Part shown: piece after piece, positions 27,101 through 44,247 of the stretch
How positions within the stretch are numbered: position 1 is the first letter of the stretch
How the letters are laid out: every line of letters begins with the position of its first letter
DNA from: Syngnathus acus
Lineage: Eukaryota > Chordata > Actinopteri > Syngnathiformes > Syngnathidae
DNA length: 64,000 bases
Assembly: GCF_901709675.1 (NCBI RefSeq)
Contig: NC_051101.1
Location: 9,754,501 to 9,818,500, forward strand
Direction of reading: 5' to 3'
Notes under the pieces: generated by a model
The model's input: only the letters and a program-made list of their open reading frames with translations
What the model was told of the DNA's origin: nothing
Database searches by the model: none
Translations under genes and position numbers: made by a program

Positions 27101-30100
27101 ACGCCCATCCATCTCTCTTCCATCTTTGCATGGACCCGCACGACCAGATGTACCCAGCGCTTTCCATCTCCCACGTAGAGGAGGCAAAAAGTCCTGTGAA
27201 CATCCCTTACTGGTGTAAGAAAGGATGGAGCCACTGCCAGGCACGCCCCTTCATAGTGGTGCCCTATCGCTGCCTAGGTAAGAACCAAACTGACTACTGG
27301 GATAGAAATTAGACAAATGCATAATATGCAATGTATTGTTATAAGGAGAGATGACTTTTTTACAAACCCCAAAAATATGCTTCTGGGAATGGGTGGAAAT
27401 GTGGAAAGAAATTCCCAGAAAAATTGGAAAATACCCAAAAGTCAATTATCTGGTCTAGCACTGGGTGGGGGGGTTCAAGCATATTTCAGTAGGGGGCAGT
27501 GTCCCCTCCTATCTCCAGCACTGCATTTAGGTTGACACAGTTTTTTTTCTATTTTTTGTTGCACAATGCACTTCACACAGAGAAACAGAATTTAGCTAAT
27601 ACATGAACAAGCTAAAAAGGAAAAAGTCATGAGCTAGCAGCACAAAGCACACATCTTAATTAAGATCAGATATAGCGTAAATAGCATATTGCTTATTTTG
27701 CACTCTATAGGACTATAACATTTTGCCATGCAAAAATTTAAAGACATCAAGGATATGATGAAATGTGGCTTTGTCTGGGATTTGTTTTTATGATCATAAA
27801 TCTGTCGTGACTGAAAGGACAAGAGAGGATTTTTCTGATCAGTGTCCATGGTCACGTCTGTTCATTAGATTAGAGCCACTGCTCCTTCACTTGGAGAGCA
27901 TCTTGAGGTGGTTTAATCATTTTGAGACAGTCAATATTCGGGTCTTTGATTACTTTGAGAGCGAGAGAGAAAGAGAAAATATATTCAAATTAAGCCTGGG
28001 TAACAGTTTTGACTCCCGTGAAGCCAAACCAGAACTATAGCATGGATGATTCTCACACTACCCCCGCTTTGTGTATTTACGTGTTGGTACAGAAGGTGAG
28101 TACGTAAGCGAGGCCCTGCTGGTTCCAGACCGATGCCGTTTCCTCCACCAGGAGAAGATGGATGCCTGCGAGAGTTACGTGTACTGGCACAACATTGCGA
28201 AAGAGGTGTGATACTTTACACGGCAGCTCGCGATGTTTACATAATATGTGTCGGTAAAGCATTGGAGGACAACCGGAATGTTTTTCTCCTTAAGGCGTGC
28301 ATCGTAGACAATCTGGAGCTCCACAGTTACGGAATGCTTTTGCCGTGCGGAGAAAATTTCCGCGGGGTGGAGTATGTATGCTGCCCAGGTCGAAGCAGCA
28401 CCAGCGGTAAGGCCGAATTGGAGGAAAGAGAACTCCTCACTGGCCACCAGATCTCGCAGAATCACGGAATACTTAATCCTGTGTAAGGCACCACTGACAG
28501 ACTCAATTGGTTACGTATAGACGGAACGTATGATCACCGCATTTCATTCCTACAGTGCGAAAGTGATTGAACCCACTCCGAGCCCCTCCCCCGACACCGA
28601 CATGTACGAGACCGACATGGAGGATGAAGATGACGAGGTGGTGGAGGAAGACGAAGAGGAGGTGGATGAGGATGAAGAGGATGAGGTAGATGAGGAGCCG
28701 GTGGAGGAGGAGGATGAGGAGGAGCCCATAGCAGTGAGAAACCCGGAGAAGTACGAATACCCCATCGACTCGGGCCCCTACCAGACGTCGGATTATCTGG
28801 ATTCGTCCTACTATGACAAAAACTACAAAGCCACAACGTCACCACCTCCGATGAAAGGAGACAGCGGTACTTACTCATCTCCTCTGTAAAGCACAACAAT
28901 GACTGATGTCGTTATTATTGGGCTGATTTTGTGCTTCACTTTTTCTCATTGTTTTGCTTGGTGGTATTTGGGAACACACAATAGTTTAGAAATTCCACCA
29001 ATCAGGGCTGTATGGTTAGTTTTTCATAAAAGGTTCATGGCAGCCTCTCTGAAATCTGATCAGAGATAAGTGTGCTATTTAAAAAAAAAAAAAATGTGAC
29101 TGCAATTGATACCAAAGTTGCCTCGATAAAGTAAGAAAAAAAATCATAATTTTGTGTCACATTCTGGAGAAAAAAAAATCATTCCATTTTGGAATAAGGC
29201 TGTTAAATCAAATGTGGGCAGAAAAAGTGAATATTTTCCTGATGCAATGTAATTTGAAACTTTAAAAGTCATGCAAAGTGAAAACAATTACCTCTATTTC
29301 CTGCCCCCCCCCCCCCATCGCAGTGACAACCACTCGACCCACAGATGGCGTAGATGTTTATTTCGAGAAGCCGGTGGACGACACGGAGCATGCCAACTTC
29401 CTGCGTGCCAAAACAGACCTGGAGGACCGGCGAACGAAGCGCATCAATGAGGTAGATTTCACAGGTTGGGGGCAACCAAAACAGGATTATAAAATTCCGC
29501 TTTATTTTTTGCACCGTTTTTAGTATTCTGAGTCAATGGGATTCTTATATTCTTATAAGGATTCTGACAACGCCTTATATTATTTACAGTATAGGCTACA
29601 CGACAAACTGATGAATAACCAGTTTTGATATAAGAGATTAGTAAAAAACATTCAAATAGTTGAAAAAGATGAATGGTAATAAAAATTGCTAGCAATTTTT
29701 AAAAAGTGAAGACAATTTGTAATGACACAAAGTCGATGCAAAATTTGTCTTCGTGGGCCACATAAAATGATGCGGTGGCCCGTATCTGGCCCCCGGGCCT
29801 TGACTTTGACACCTATGTATCAGGCTCTGAATCGTTTTGGGCTTTTCCCTCAATATCATAAGTCTATGACCATGCCTGTGTAGTTTCAATGGAAATAGTC
29901 GACGCGCCTGTTTTCTGACTTGAAAGTTTTCCATTTGCTAGATCATGAAGGAGTGGGCGGAGGCAGACAACGAGTCAAAGAATCTGCCAAAGTCAGAACA
30001 GCAAGCCCTAAATGAGGTAATTAAATCAGTTGATATGGCAGCGATGCTCTCTTGGCCGCCAATTTATTCCATTATCATCCATCCGCAGCACTTCCAGTCC

Positions 30101-32384
30101 GTGCTGCAGACGCTTGAGGAACAAGTGGCGGGCGAGAGGCAGAGGCTGGTGGAAACTCATCTGGCCAGAGTGGAGTCCATACTCAACAACAACCGCCGCC
30201 TGGCCCTGGAGAACTACCTGACCGCAGTCCAGTCTGACGAGCCACAGGTAGGAAAATCAAAAGCAGGCCCATCGTCGCAAAATGGCCGCAATGAAACATT
30301 TCTTGCAGCCCGAGCGAGTGCTGCAGGCTCTCAAGCGCTACATGGCGGCCGAGCAGAAGGACCGCAGACATACGCTCAGGCACTACCAGCATATTGTGGC
30401 TGTAGACCCGCAGAAGGCTGAGCAGATGAAATTCCAGGTGCGTGACGCTTTGTGATTTACTGCTGACTATGGCAAAGCCCGTACGGGCTTTTGGTGTCAC
30501 TTCAATAAACTGATTAAAAAAATAAGATAGAGGATCTAGTGATCTTCTTGAAGCTTTGATCAAAGGTAGATTTTGCTGACTACAGAACCAACTTTATTAA
30601 AAAAAATTCTGCAGTGTCTCCAATGTCGAACACAATTTCTTCGCTGAAGTTGGTTGACTTCCGAGTTTTAGTTACAAAGGTCAACATTTTTATTTTTTTT
30701 ATTTTTTTTGTCAGTGATGCAAGTAAATTTTTGGGTGATTTTCTTTTTTTCAGTGATTCCAAATCTGCCCTTGTTTTTTTTCCCCAAGCACATCAGGTTT
30801 TCATACTAATAATCATAATATGTAATTAGTGATATCTTTAGAAATATTAATGAATTAATCCATAAAACGGAAGCTTTTATAGATCAAATTTAAACACAAA
30901 AAATTAAAATGCATAGTTTTAAAAACTTGATGAAACAGTACAACAAGGAAACAAGGATGTTATTGTACCTTTTCCGAGTTCACGCTGTCATCTGGGTCCA
31001 GTCCTTGTTGTTTAACACTTGCAAAATCCATTTTTCCAGGTGTACACACATCTTCATGTTATCGAGGAGAGGATGAACCAGAGTCTGGCACTTCTCTACA
31101 AGGACCCTATCTTGGCCGAGGAGCTCCACGATGATATCCGTATGCTGGAAGAGTATTGAAAAAAAATTCAACGGGTTACATTAAAATTACAATTCTTTTA
31201 TGTTTTCCTTGTAGAAGAACTAGTACGGGCAGAGCGGGGCGACATAAGCGAGCTCATGACAACGTCCTTCTCTGAGACGCACACCACCGAGGAGCTTCTG
31301 CCAGCCGAGAGCGAGGAAGAGAAGGATGACGAGGAAGAAGAGGAGCGAGAATTCCAGAACAGGCCTTATCCGCCCCGCGTTGGTACGGACTGCGTCGTGT
31401 TACATCTTTCGCATCAGTCGGCTTTATTTTTCTAACATTGTTTTTCCTCCTTGTCGCCACAGACTTGCAATCGAATAAGAAAGGTGAGCAAGGATTCATT
31501 TTCTATCTAGCTTCTGTCCATCTATTTTAAAAATGGCCGTTTTAGTAAACAGAATGGTTGTACTAAGTGTCCTCTCCTATGTCTGTCTATCCAATGGAAT
31601 TATTTTTCTCAAGAATGTAAGACGAGTAATCATTGCCGCATCAAAGATAATCTGTTCGGAAAATGGATGGCTGGATGATTCAGTCACGCCTTGCTTCATA
31701 AGATCTGAATTGAAGCCAGTGTGATGATGCGTTTTGCATTTCCAGGAGATGAATATGACTACGCCCCATCTGAGAAGGCTCCTACGTATGAGTATGAGGA
31801 AAAGGTAGGATTTTTAATTTTTTTTTAAAATGCAACTAATATCTTTAAAGCGAAATATTGTGATTTTCAGCCATCCCGAAATGTAGCATTTTAATTTTAT
31901 TTTTGTGACGTCATTGTTAATAATTAACAATTCCCTGATAGATCAACACCTCTGTGGAGCTCAAACAAGTCGTCTACAAGCCCGATGAGATCGAGCGAGA
32001 TGAACTGGTAAGAATGACCCGATGAACAAAACAAATTGCCCAAAACGTGGTCATCACTTCGCATCTTTCTTTGTAAAGCAACCCGACGCCTTGGAGACAT
32101 TTAATCGTGGAGCCATGGTGGGCTTGCTGGTGGTGGCTGTGGCCATCGCCATGGTGATGGTCATTAGTCTGTTGCTGGTGCGCAGGAAGCCCTACGGCAC
32201 CATCAGCCACGGCATCGTCGAGGTAGGACCCAAGGAGCGCAACTTGGTCCAGCGCAGACTTTCGCTAAGTCTACTTCTCCAACAGGTGGACCCCATGCTG
32301 ACCCCGGAGGAGCGACAGCTCACCAAAATGCAAAACCACGGTTACGAAAATCCCACTTACAAATTCTTTGAGCAGATGAACTGA
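13937..32384 (+). CDS. aplp1: Amyloid precursor-like protein 1
   Basis: This is a type I membrane protein of the APP family, with roles in neuronal adhesion and synapses and processing by secretases. Seventeen coding exons join in phase to 711 residues: 13937-14002, 26227-26406, 27148-27277, 28093-28205, 28295-28482, 28556-28866, 29324-29451, 29942-30016, 30089-30247, 30309-30437, 31040-31139, 31215-31382, 31463-31483, 31746-31804, 31942-32007, 32079-32222 and 32286-32384. Several exon lengths (130, 113, 75, 159, 129, 100) equal those of human [26 protein letters not shown] and [19 protein letters not shown] match APLP1 better than APLP2. There is no Kunitz exon between acidic and E2 regions, as in APLP1. 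The protein ends [19 protein letters not shown]. The neighbours zbtb32 and kmt2b support APLP1. Confidence 0.95.
16196..16345. repeat. Dispersed teleost repeat, 3'-tail type
   Basis: The stretch contains GGGATAGGCTCCAGC, TGACCCTCATGAGGATGAGC and AAATGGGAGTAGATGGATG, a very common teleost dispersed sequence that often ends in ATGG repeats and resembles the 3' tail of non-LTR retrotransposons. A short related tail, AATGAGGATAATGGATGGATGG, occurs near 36783. The exact family cannot be named from sequence alone. Confidence 0.6.
18070..18103. repeat. (GA)n microsatellite
   Basis: An uninterrupted run of 17 GA dinucleotides lies in aplp1 intron 1. Confidence 0.95.
18537..18553. repeat. Poly-C tract
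   Basis: Seventeen consecutive C residues lie in aplp1 intron 1. The length is likely polymorphic or error-prone in assembly. Confidence 0.9.
22519..22766. mobile_element. hAT-type miniature inverted-repeat element with 8-bp target duplication
   Basis: The element spans 22527-22758 (232 bp). Its ends are CAAGAGTGTCAAACTC and, on the opposite strand, CACGGGTGTCAAACTC: a 16-bp inverted repeat with two mismatches. It is flanked on both sides by CATTATTG, an 8-bp duplication typical of hAT transposition. It contains GGGCCATATCTGGCCCCCGG near its right end and no coding capacity, so it is non-autonomous. Confidence 0.85.
23348..23395. repeat. (ATCC)n microsatellite
   Basis: About twelve uninterrupted tetranucleotide copies lie in aplp1 intron 1. 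This is a common remnant of the ATGG-tailed teleost repeat. Confidence 0.95.
24913..24939. repeat. Poly-T tract
   Basis: Twenty-seven consecutive T residues lie in aplp1 intron 1. No flanking retrotransposed gene was seen. Confidence 0.9.
26058..26084. repeat. Poly-C tract upstream of aplp1 exon 2
   Basis: Twenty-seven consecutive C residues lie about 140 bp before the exon 2 acceptor. The acceptor itself has its own polypyrimidine tract (CTCCTCCTCTCCTCCAG), so this run is probably not the splice signal. Confidence 0.9.
26227..28482 (+). CDS. aplp1: aplp1 exons 2-5: E1 region (growth-factor-like and copper-binding-like domains)
   Basis: The growth-factor-like domain starts in exon 2 ([20 protein letters not shown]) and continues in exon 3 ([20 protein letters not shown]). 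Exons 4 and 5 encode the copper-binding-like domain ([40 protein letters not shown]). The family's E1 cysteines are present. Exon 4 is taken from 28093, giving CLEGEYVS and 113 bp; an alternative AG three bases later would drop one Glu. Exon 5 is taken to 28482 because the inner donor at 28407 breaks the frame into exon 6. Confidence 0.92.
28556..28866 (+). CDS. aplp1: aplp1 exon 6: acidic region
   Basis: This 311-bp exon starts [20 protein letters not shown], passes through a dense Glu/Asp run (about 35 acidic residues in 45) and ends in a Tyr/Ser-rich stretch ([17 protein letters not shown]). It is the low-complexity spacer between E1 and E2 found in all APP proteins. The donor is AGCG|GTACTTAC; continuing past it reaches a stop within 8 codons, while splicing to 29324 gives [15 protein letters not shown] in frame. 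Confidence 0.9.
29324..31382 (+). CDS. aplp1: aplp1 exons 7-12: E2 helical domain and start of the juxtamembrane linker
   Basis: The six exons encode the coiled-coil dimerisation and heparin-binding E2 domain. It begins at [20 protein letters not shown] and contains [35 protein letters not shown] and the conserved glycosylation sequon in [13 protein letters not shown]. Exon 12 leaves E2 and turns acidic ([12 protein letters not shown]). A poly-C run of about 13 bases serves as the pyrimidine tract just before exon 7. Intron 7 (29452-29941) contains a decayed hAT-type repeat, and intron 10 (30438-31039) is AT-rich. Confidence 0.95.
29552..29813. mobile_element. Second, decayed copy of the hAT-type miniature element
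   Basis: The same internal sequences as the element at 22527 occur in the same order: ACAGTATA, CAAACTGA, AAAAAGTGAAGACAATTTG, and GTATCTGGCCCCCGGGCCTT followed by GACTTTGACACC. The left terminal repeat is eroded and no clean target duplication is visible, so this copy is older. It lies in aplp1 intron 7. Confidence 0.75.
31463..32384 (+). CDS. aplp1: aplp1 exons 13-17: juxtamembrane, membrane helix and cytoplasmic tail
   Basis: Two tiny exons (21 and 59 bp) and exon 15 make a linker with an INTS sequon and EIERDEL, close to APLP1's EIQRDEL. Exon 16 carries the membrane helix (about residues 643-666, [20 protein letters not shown]) and the stop-transfer RRK. The tail reads [20 protein letters not shown] and ends with the clathrin-adaptor, Fe65 and Mint-binding motif GYENPTY (YENPTY at residues 699-704). 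No amyloid-beta-like segment is present at the membrane boundary, as expected for an APLP. Confidence 0.95.
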
Positions 32385-35332
32385 AGTTGTAGCAAGTTGG
32401 TTCCGTCCCGTCGTCATGGTGATGCACCGACACACACACGCCTGTATTGGATTGAAAACATTGAGATTTCATTAATTAACTGGATAAACTCAGTCTTTAG
32501 TCCATACCAATTGTAAATGACCAATTCCATCAATCATCATTAGCAAAATGTGAATAGTGATTATTACACTGCTGTAATTTGCATTCTGTAGAAAAATTGA
32601 AACAATCATCACAGTGGCATGACTTGACCTACTGACACACCACAATCTGAATGGTGCATAATGCTTTAGAATATTGTTTTTGTTTCATAGTCGACTTTAT
32701 ATGATCTCATTGTGCATCCATGTAGATGAGTGCGATAGGCAAGCCCGTTCATCCTCATGTAGCAGCACATACGACCAATTCAATTAGATTTCCCTTCAAA
32801 ACGTCCAATGAGATCATATAGAACATAGATATTATTTTAAAAGTATATTATTTATATCCGAGTATCAGCCCCACATTTGTTTTGAATAAATTGGCAAATA
32901 TACAGCAAAATATTCCGTTTAGCTTCGTAATTAAGTTGATTTGTACTGCAAATTTAATAACTGTAAAACAGAATATAGATTTAATGAAAGCATGCCAACT
33001 CGGTGTATGAAGCTGCTGTAACTATTTGTATTGTTCCCGTCACTGCTTCTTATAAAGTCGCCGTTCCAAATGGACACTGTAAATAATATCAGACAGGCCC
33101 AATGATTCATACCCTGTTTGGATTCAAAGTTATTTGTTGAATGAGTATCTTCTGCCTGGAAATGACACGATACAGCAGAAATTAATTTTAAGCAGCTGCG
33201 TTTCAGTCCTTTATATTTTGACAAAAATTTTTTTTTTGCCATTCTAAAAGATCCTCATTACTTGGAATGTCATCGACATCATTTTAATCCAACACAAGAC
33301 CGTTTTTTTTTTTTTTTTTTTTGGTATATTGAGGTTCACATTCCAAGAACAAACTTGGTACATTTCCTGAAGACTGTAAATTGTTCAGCTGTGAATGTAA
33401 GTGTGAATTGTCCAAGTCAGCTTCTGCTTCCCCTTCGACCTAGAATGGATTGATGAATAATTTTGGTCAACATGATTAATTCATCCAAATTAATATCTTT
33501 TGACAAAACTTCATTCAGCCAATTTTCTTGTGTCAATCCAGCCAGAAGATAACTATTTATTTTGTCAAAAGTGTGATTAATTCTGGGCTCAAGTGTATCC
33601 TTAGTAGTAGACGTCCCGGTAAACGTTTATTTAATTCATTCGGTGTAACGGAATAATATATCAACTCGTGCGTTGTGCTGTAAACGAGAAGGAGACGCAT
33701 TTTCCTGACATGGCTGATTGAAAACGGACTGTTGTAAAAAACCAGCACAAGACGACACAGTAACTTCTTTCTGAATGTATTTAAGGTAGATGTTGAGATT
33801 CCATTCCCTTAGTTAGTTCTTTTATTTTTCCCCGTTGTCATTTCCCCCAAAAGTAGTGACGTCCCCCCCCGGGCACATGCATCGACGCTCTCGTCAATAC
33901 TTTGTAGCAGTCTGCTTATAATTTGTCAGGTGACTGTCAAGACGGTGGAATTAAAAAGTCGAAGGTGTAAAATACAGAGTGCATTATATTGTGTCAGTGT
34001 GTGTATTCAATCCTAAAAAACAAAAAAAAACAGCACACGTAGTTCTAAGTAGTGATAGAGTCATTAAGCTACTCGTCTTGACATCTTAACACAAAATATT
34101 AGCACTCTGTCGATGCTTTAATACTTTTTTTTTTTTCCTCTTTAGCTGTGTGTCATTTTACGAAGCCACTTAAGAGGGTCATGTTGCGGGATGTGCAGGT
34201 AATCCCTTTTTGGGAGATGATGCAAAAACACACACATGCACGATGGAGCTGTGATGGTGTGTTTCACGAGGCGGGCTGTGTTACGCTCACAGTCTTTGTA
34301 TAATTTGTACAGCTATGTTAGTGAATGTCCACAGTTTAATGATACTACTGAAACCATAGATGAGAATAAGCTTGCCTGATTTTATTTGGATCGCAAAAAA
34401 AAAAAACACCACTGAAGGTTCCCTACCAGCATTTAGCAAACGTAGTAAGGTATGTAATACCGTAGTTACTCCCCCCCTCCTCCCCCAATCACATTTATAC
34501 ATGTTGTCCTCAGTTCAATTCTCCCCCCCGCTGTGAAATATTAAAAATGTCATTTAATTGCTGCGTTATTGCTTTTTACAAAGCTGTGTTTTGGATGTAA
34601 TTATATTGTATTTTTTATTTATATTGGACGTAATAATCAGTTGGGTCATGCTTTTCACGTGTCATTTTAGAAGCTTGTATAGTAAAACAATGACATGTTT
34701 AAGATAAATGTGAATTGTAGTCAGGTGTACGCAGCCTCATTGACAGTGACAGTGTGGCACTAAGCACAATCCAAGCAAATTGCTCTGTATGCGCTGGGGA
34801 TGGCTGTTTGACTACATTTCCAATGAATGAATTATTTATTATTGGTGGAATTTTCCCTAAATACAAATGTTCTTAATAATGCCCGCCCCCCCCTGATATT
34901 CTTCTTGGATATAGCTTAATTTTGCATTACTGTTGCTGGGTTTTTTTTTTTTTTTTTTAGACAACAAACTGGTAGATTTTAAATCGAAAAAGGCCTCTGC
35001 TGGTGATAGCTGAGTTGCGCGCTCCATTTTGCTCCAAGTGGCAAAATAAAAATCATCAATCAATTCCAAACAAAGGATCGATTATTGTACTCATCCCTGG
35101 CTTGTGCAGAGTAAAATGCAACACCGGTTCTGTATCACCACTACGATCCTCTAACCAAAGCCAATGCACCAAGAAGCAGATACTCTAATTTGACAAAAAA
35201 GTGTTCTTTGTTGTGTAAATGTACTTGCAAGCAATCGGAGGCTGTAAAAAAACAAAAAACAAAAAAAAAACACATACCAAGCTGATTAATAGTGTAATAA
35301 AACTGAATGACCCATAAACTATTGTGTTCCTA

Positions 35333-35365
<33 letters not shown>

Positions 35366-38114
35366 GACACAATATGTTTAGGAAACATCACACAATTAAG
35401 TTTGTTCGTCAGGAGATTGAAAAGCGCCATTTAAAGTAAGTGAAGCCTTGACACCGATGCTCAGGCACCAAGTGAGTGGGTGGTTGGCCTCACACACATT
35501 TCCTTCAGAAATTACAAAGAAGTGAACAAGTGTCACAAACACCGCATAGGTTCCCTTCATCTAGACCACAACTATGACAGCGAGTTGTATTCATGTGAAA
35601 AAAGATTGTGTGGGCCATACAGTGACACTTTACCAGTCTAGCCTCCGGCAACATTCATCAGACTTGTGGTTCCTCAGAAATCCACAGCTCACATACGTCC
35701 ACTGTGGTAAAGTGACTCATATTTACCAAGACGTGTGCTTCTTTAGTTCCCTAAAGCTTTGATTCATTCAAAAAAAAAGCTCTAATTGGTTGTTTTTCGT
35801 CGGGCGCTGTGTTTCTAGAAGTACAGGATGGGGCCAGAGAGGGAAGAATTTTTTTTTCAAATTTCTTCTCTCACTACTTTCAGATCAAACTGCCAAGTTT
35901 AACAAACATGATTTTTTTTTTTTGGGTCAGATGATAGATTAGCTGGTAAAAACAAGGTAGCAATGAATGCACCAATGAGGGAGAGACGAAGGGGAGGGAC
36001 TTCAAGAACGGAGAGGAAACTCTCTAAATGACAAGTTATCATTGCCATGATGAAAGACAGTCCATCATCCACCTGGGAGAATACTCACTAATATATACCA
36101 AGTAAGTGTCTCAACCTTAACCTTTCTGTACACACACTGGTTTGATGAGCGATCATCATCTTCATGTCCAGTCAATGGATGGATGCTCCCACAGGTCACA
36201 ACATTAGGTACAACTGCACAGTCTAATGATATCTAAGGGACTGGAGCCACTGTTTTGTTAGAAAAGGCCAAATATTAAAAACAGCGTGATGCACGGCAAA
36301 TTGGAACCCTAATAATTCAAACAGATACTTCTCCGATAGAGTCGAGGATCATCCATTTTTGAAAAATTATTATTAGACTCTATTTAGACTGTGCCAGCAA
36401 AGCATGGCGCACTTTGCAGCTAAAGTCTTTAAATACTGTAAGTGTCATCTAGAGAGCAATGTCGGCAGAATCGCAGAAGAATGTACAGTTGTGGTTGTAT
36501 GTTATTTCCTGCGGCAGAATGATATAACCGACATTTCGAGTAAAGGGGAAGAAAACTGAATTGGGGGCTAAGGCTAACAGTGATTTGACCCTAACAATAA
36601 GTCATTGTCATTGGACCTAAAGTTCTGGAAAAAAAAAAAAAAACATTGGAGGGCACATGTATCAAATTTGAAGATGAGTTAGTGTTGGAATAATTTTTAC
36701 AAAGCTACTGTACCAAAGAAAAAGACAGTTTGGGAAATGTTGATGATTTTTACTAAATAAATTGTCATTATCAGCAACCCAAATGAGGATAATGGATGGA
36801 TGGATGGATGGATGATATCATTTATAGAATGAGATAAAAAATTATTTTACTTACTTTGCAGTGCAAAGTTTGCACAGAACATAAAATAGAAATTAACTTG
36901 CTGTATCTGGCGTCTTCAAAAATGACCAACAGCAAATTTTAATTTGACATGTCATTGGGTGTCCCTCTGTGTATTTTTAAACAAGGAAAATGTCATAATT
37001 GTTTTTCCTAGTATCAGTTTTTTTTTTTTAATATTTTTTAATCTGTTTTTAAATTTGGCCGATAAAAGCTTGCTCAACACGGATTTTGCCATGCGTTGTA
37101 ATTTATAACAATGACGTTTCAAAGAAATCATCCACCTGTTTCTAAAACTAACCTTTAATTTAGAAATATTAATTAAATAAATGTAATTTAATAAATAAAT
37201 GTAATTGTATAAATATTAATATTATGATGCTTATCATTGTTGCTATTGTGCTATAATTATGATGATTATTATCATATATAAAATCTGGCTTATTATTAGC
37301 GTTATTATTAAAAGCTGATGAGCAAGCCGATATGTAGAAATTTAGTCAAACGAATACGAACAGACAAACTGCAGGAGAGATTTTTAAAAACCGTGCATAC
37401 TCAAGAAATAACAGTATGGTGACATTTGAATGTCATTTACGTTTACTTCACATCTGTGAAACTGGGTTGCTTATAGAAAGAGTGGCCCATCACACGCTGC
37501 ATCTTCGTATAAGTTCATTTGGCTCACAGCCAATGGATGATACAGTATTGTGAGGTTTCTTTAAATACATGAACATTAAATTATCATTGAAGTCCAGTTC
37601 TAACTTGAATTTGACGTACGTGCCCTCCAAATGTTGTTAATTGTTCGTTATGATGTTTAGTCACCGTTTCAAACATTTTGAAGATACTTTTGTGGCTTTG
37701 CAGCCTGCACGACTCTCTCACAAGACACAAGTCTAGTTGCGGACACAAACGTGATATCAGATATGACTACCAGTAAGACAAGTGCACATGGCAAGCCTGT
37801 TGTGATACCACGAAGTCAAAAAAAAAAAAAAGGAAAAAAATGAAGGTTGGTTTAGATTTGAATGGGATAAGTCTTATCAAAGAACCCATATTTGGTCATG
37901 TATTTTCCGAGAATTATATTTTATATATTATATTATTTATTTTATATATATATACAATTATATTACAAAATATATAAATATATTATATGAATATATAAAT
38001 ATATTATTGATAATATATATATATATATATGCACGCTGAAAATATTAATCTCAACACAATTTTCTGTTCCTTTGTGTTTACACACTGCTCAGAATATTAC
38101 AAGTGACTTCAGCA
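32385..38114 (+). other. aplp1 3' untranslated region and aplp1-zbtb32 interval
   Basis: The aplp1 3' UTR begins after the TGA. The first good poly(A) signal is AATAAA at 32885-32890, giving a UTR of about 0.5 kb; later signals at 35045 and 35297 would make it longer. The rest holds poly-T tracts (33303-33322 and 35333-35359), short fragments of dispersed repeats (ACATTAGGTACAACTGCACA near 36200; ATGG repeats near 36790) and a TA-rich block at 37910-38030. No coding exon was recognised. Any non-coding first exon of zbtb32 should lie here but cannot be placed. Confidence 0.6.
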
Positions 38115-43519
<5,405 letters not shown>

Positions 43520-43708
43520 CATTTTCCAAGAGGACTCTTTTATATCTTCTTGCGACACCTGCTAATTAAGATGATTTCATCTGTGGTGACCTGTTAAAAG
43601 TTAAAGGCACATCCAGGTTTCATTTTCAAAATCAGCGGGTGAAAATTTGAGTAAGATTTCAATTTGCATGATTGTCGATAAAGTGTGTGGAAACAAAAAG
43701 GACGAGAA

Positions 43709-43714
43709 AATAAA
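43709..43714 (+). terminator. zbtb32: Candidate zbtb32 poly(A) signal
   Basis: AATAAA lies about 190 bases after the stop codon and is the first canonical signal downstream. It predicts a short 3' UTR ending before the kmt2b 3' end on the other strand. Confidence 0.6.
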
Positions 43715-43866
43715 GTGGTAAACTAACGTCGTTTCCTTCCAACAGATTTTATCAACGGTGAATCGTACTGACTTGTCTTTCTTCTTCTGCATTTTTCATC
43801 CTTTAAAGTTTGCCGAGCCCTGATATAGACATAAATACGACATATTTGTTGAAACATCTTGACATC

Positions 43867-44211
43867 TTTATTTAAACAAAATGATATAAATAAAAAAAGT
43901 GCATAGAAAAATTAAACAGGTTTAGAAATACGTATACAAATATTTACAAACTCAGGGTTTATTTGTACATGGTAACAAAGACAAATTTAAAGATCACAAT
44001 TTTCCTCATTTTTGTCTTTAACACTTACTTTAAAATAACCCTACTATATATATATTTATATATTTTGTATATTTGTGTGTGTGTGAGTGTGGATTTGTCT
44101 TTATATATATATATATAACATAGCTTTCTGAACAGATGCTGGGCGTGATGGTCAGGAACCTTTTGTTTTTAGACACTTGATTACAATTTTGCAGCCTTCA
44201 TTGCAAACGCG

Positions 44212-44247
<36 letters not shown>

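Noticed and set aside
28534-28899. Minus-strand Ser/Pro/His-rich open frames
   Set aside because: They are antisense shadows of the acidic GAG/GAT codon run in aplp1 exon 6.
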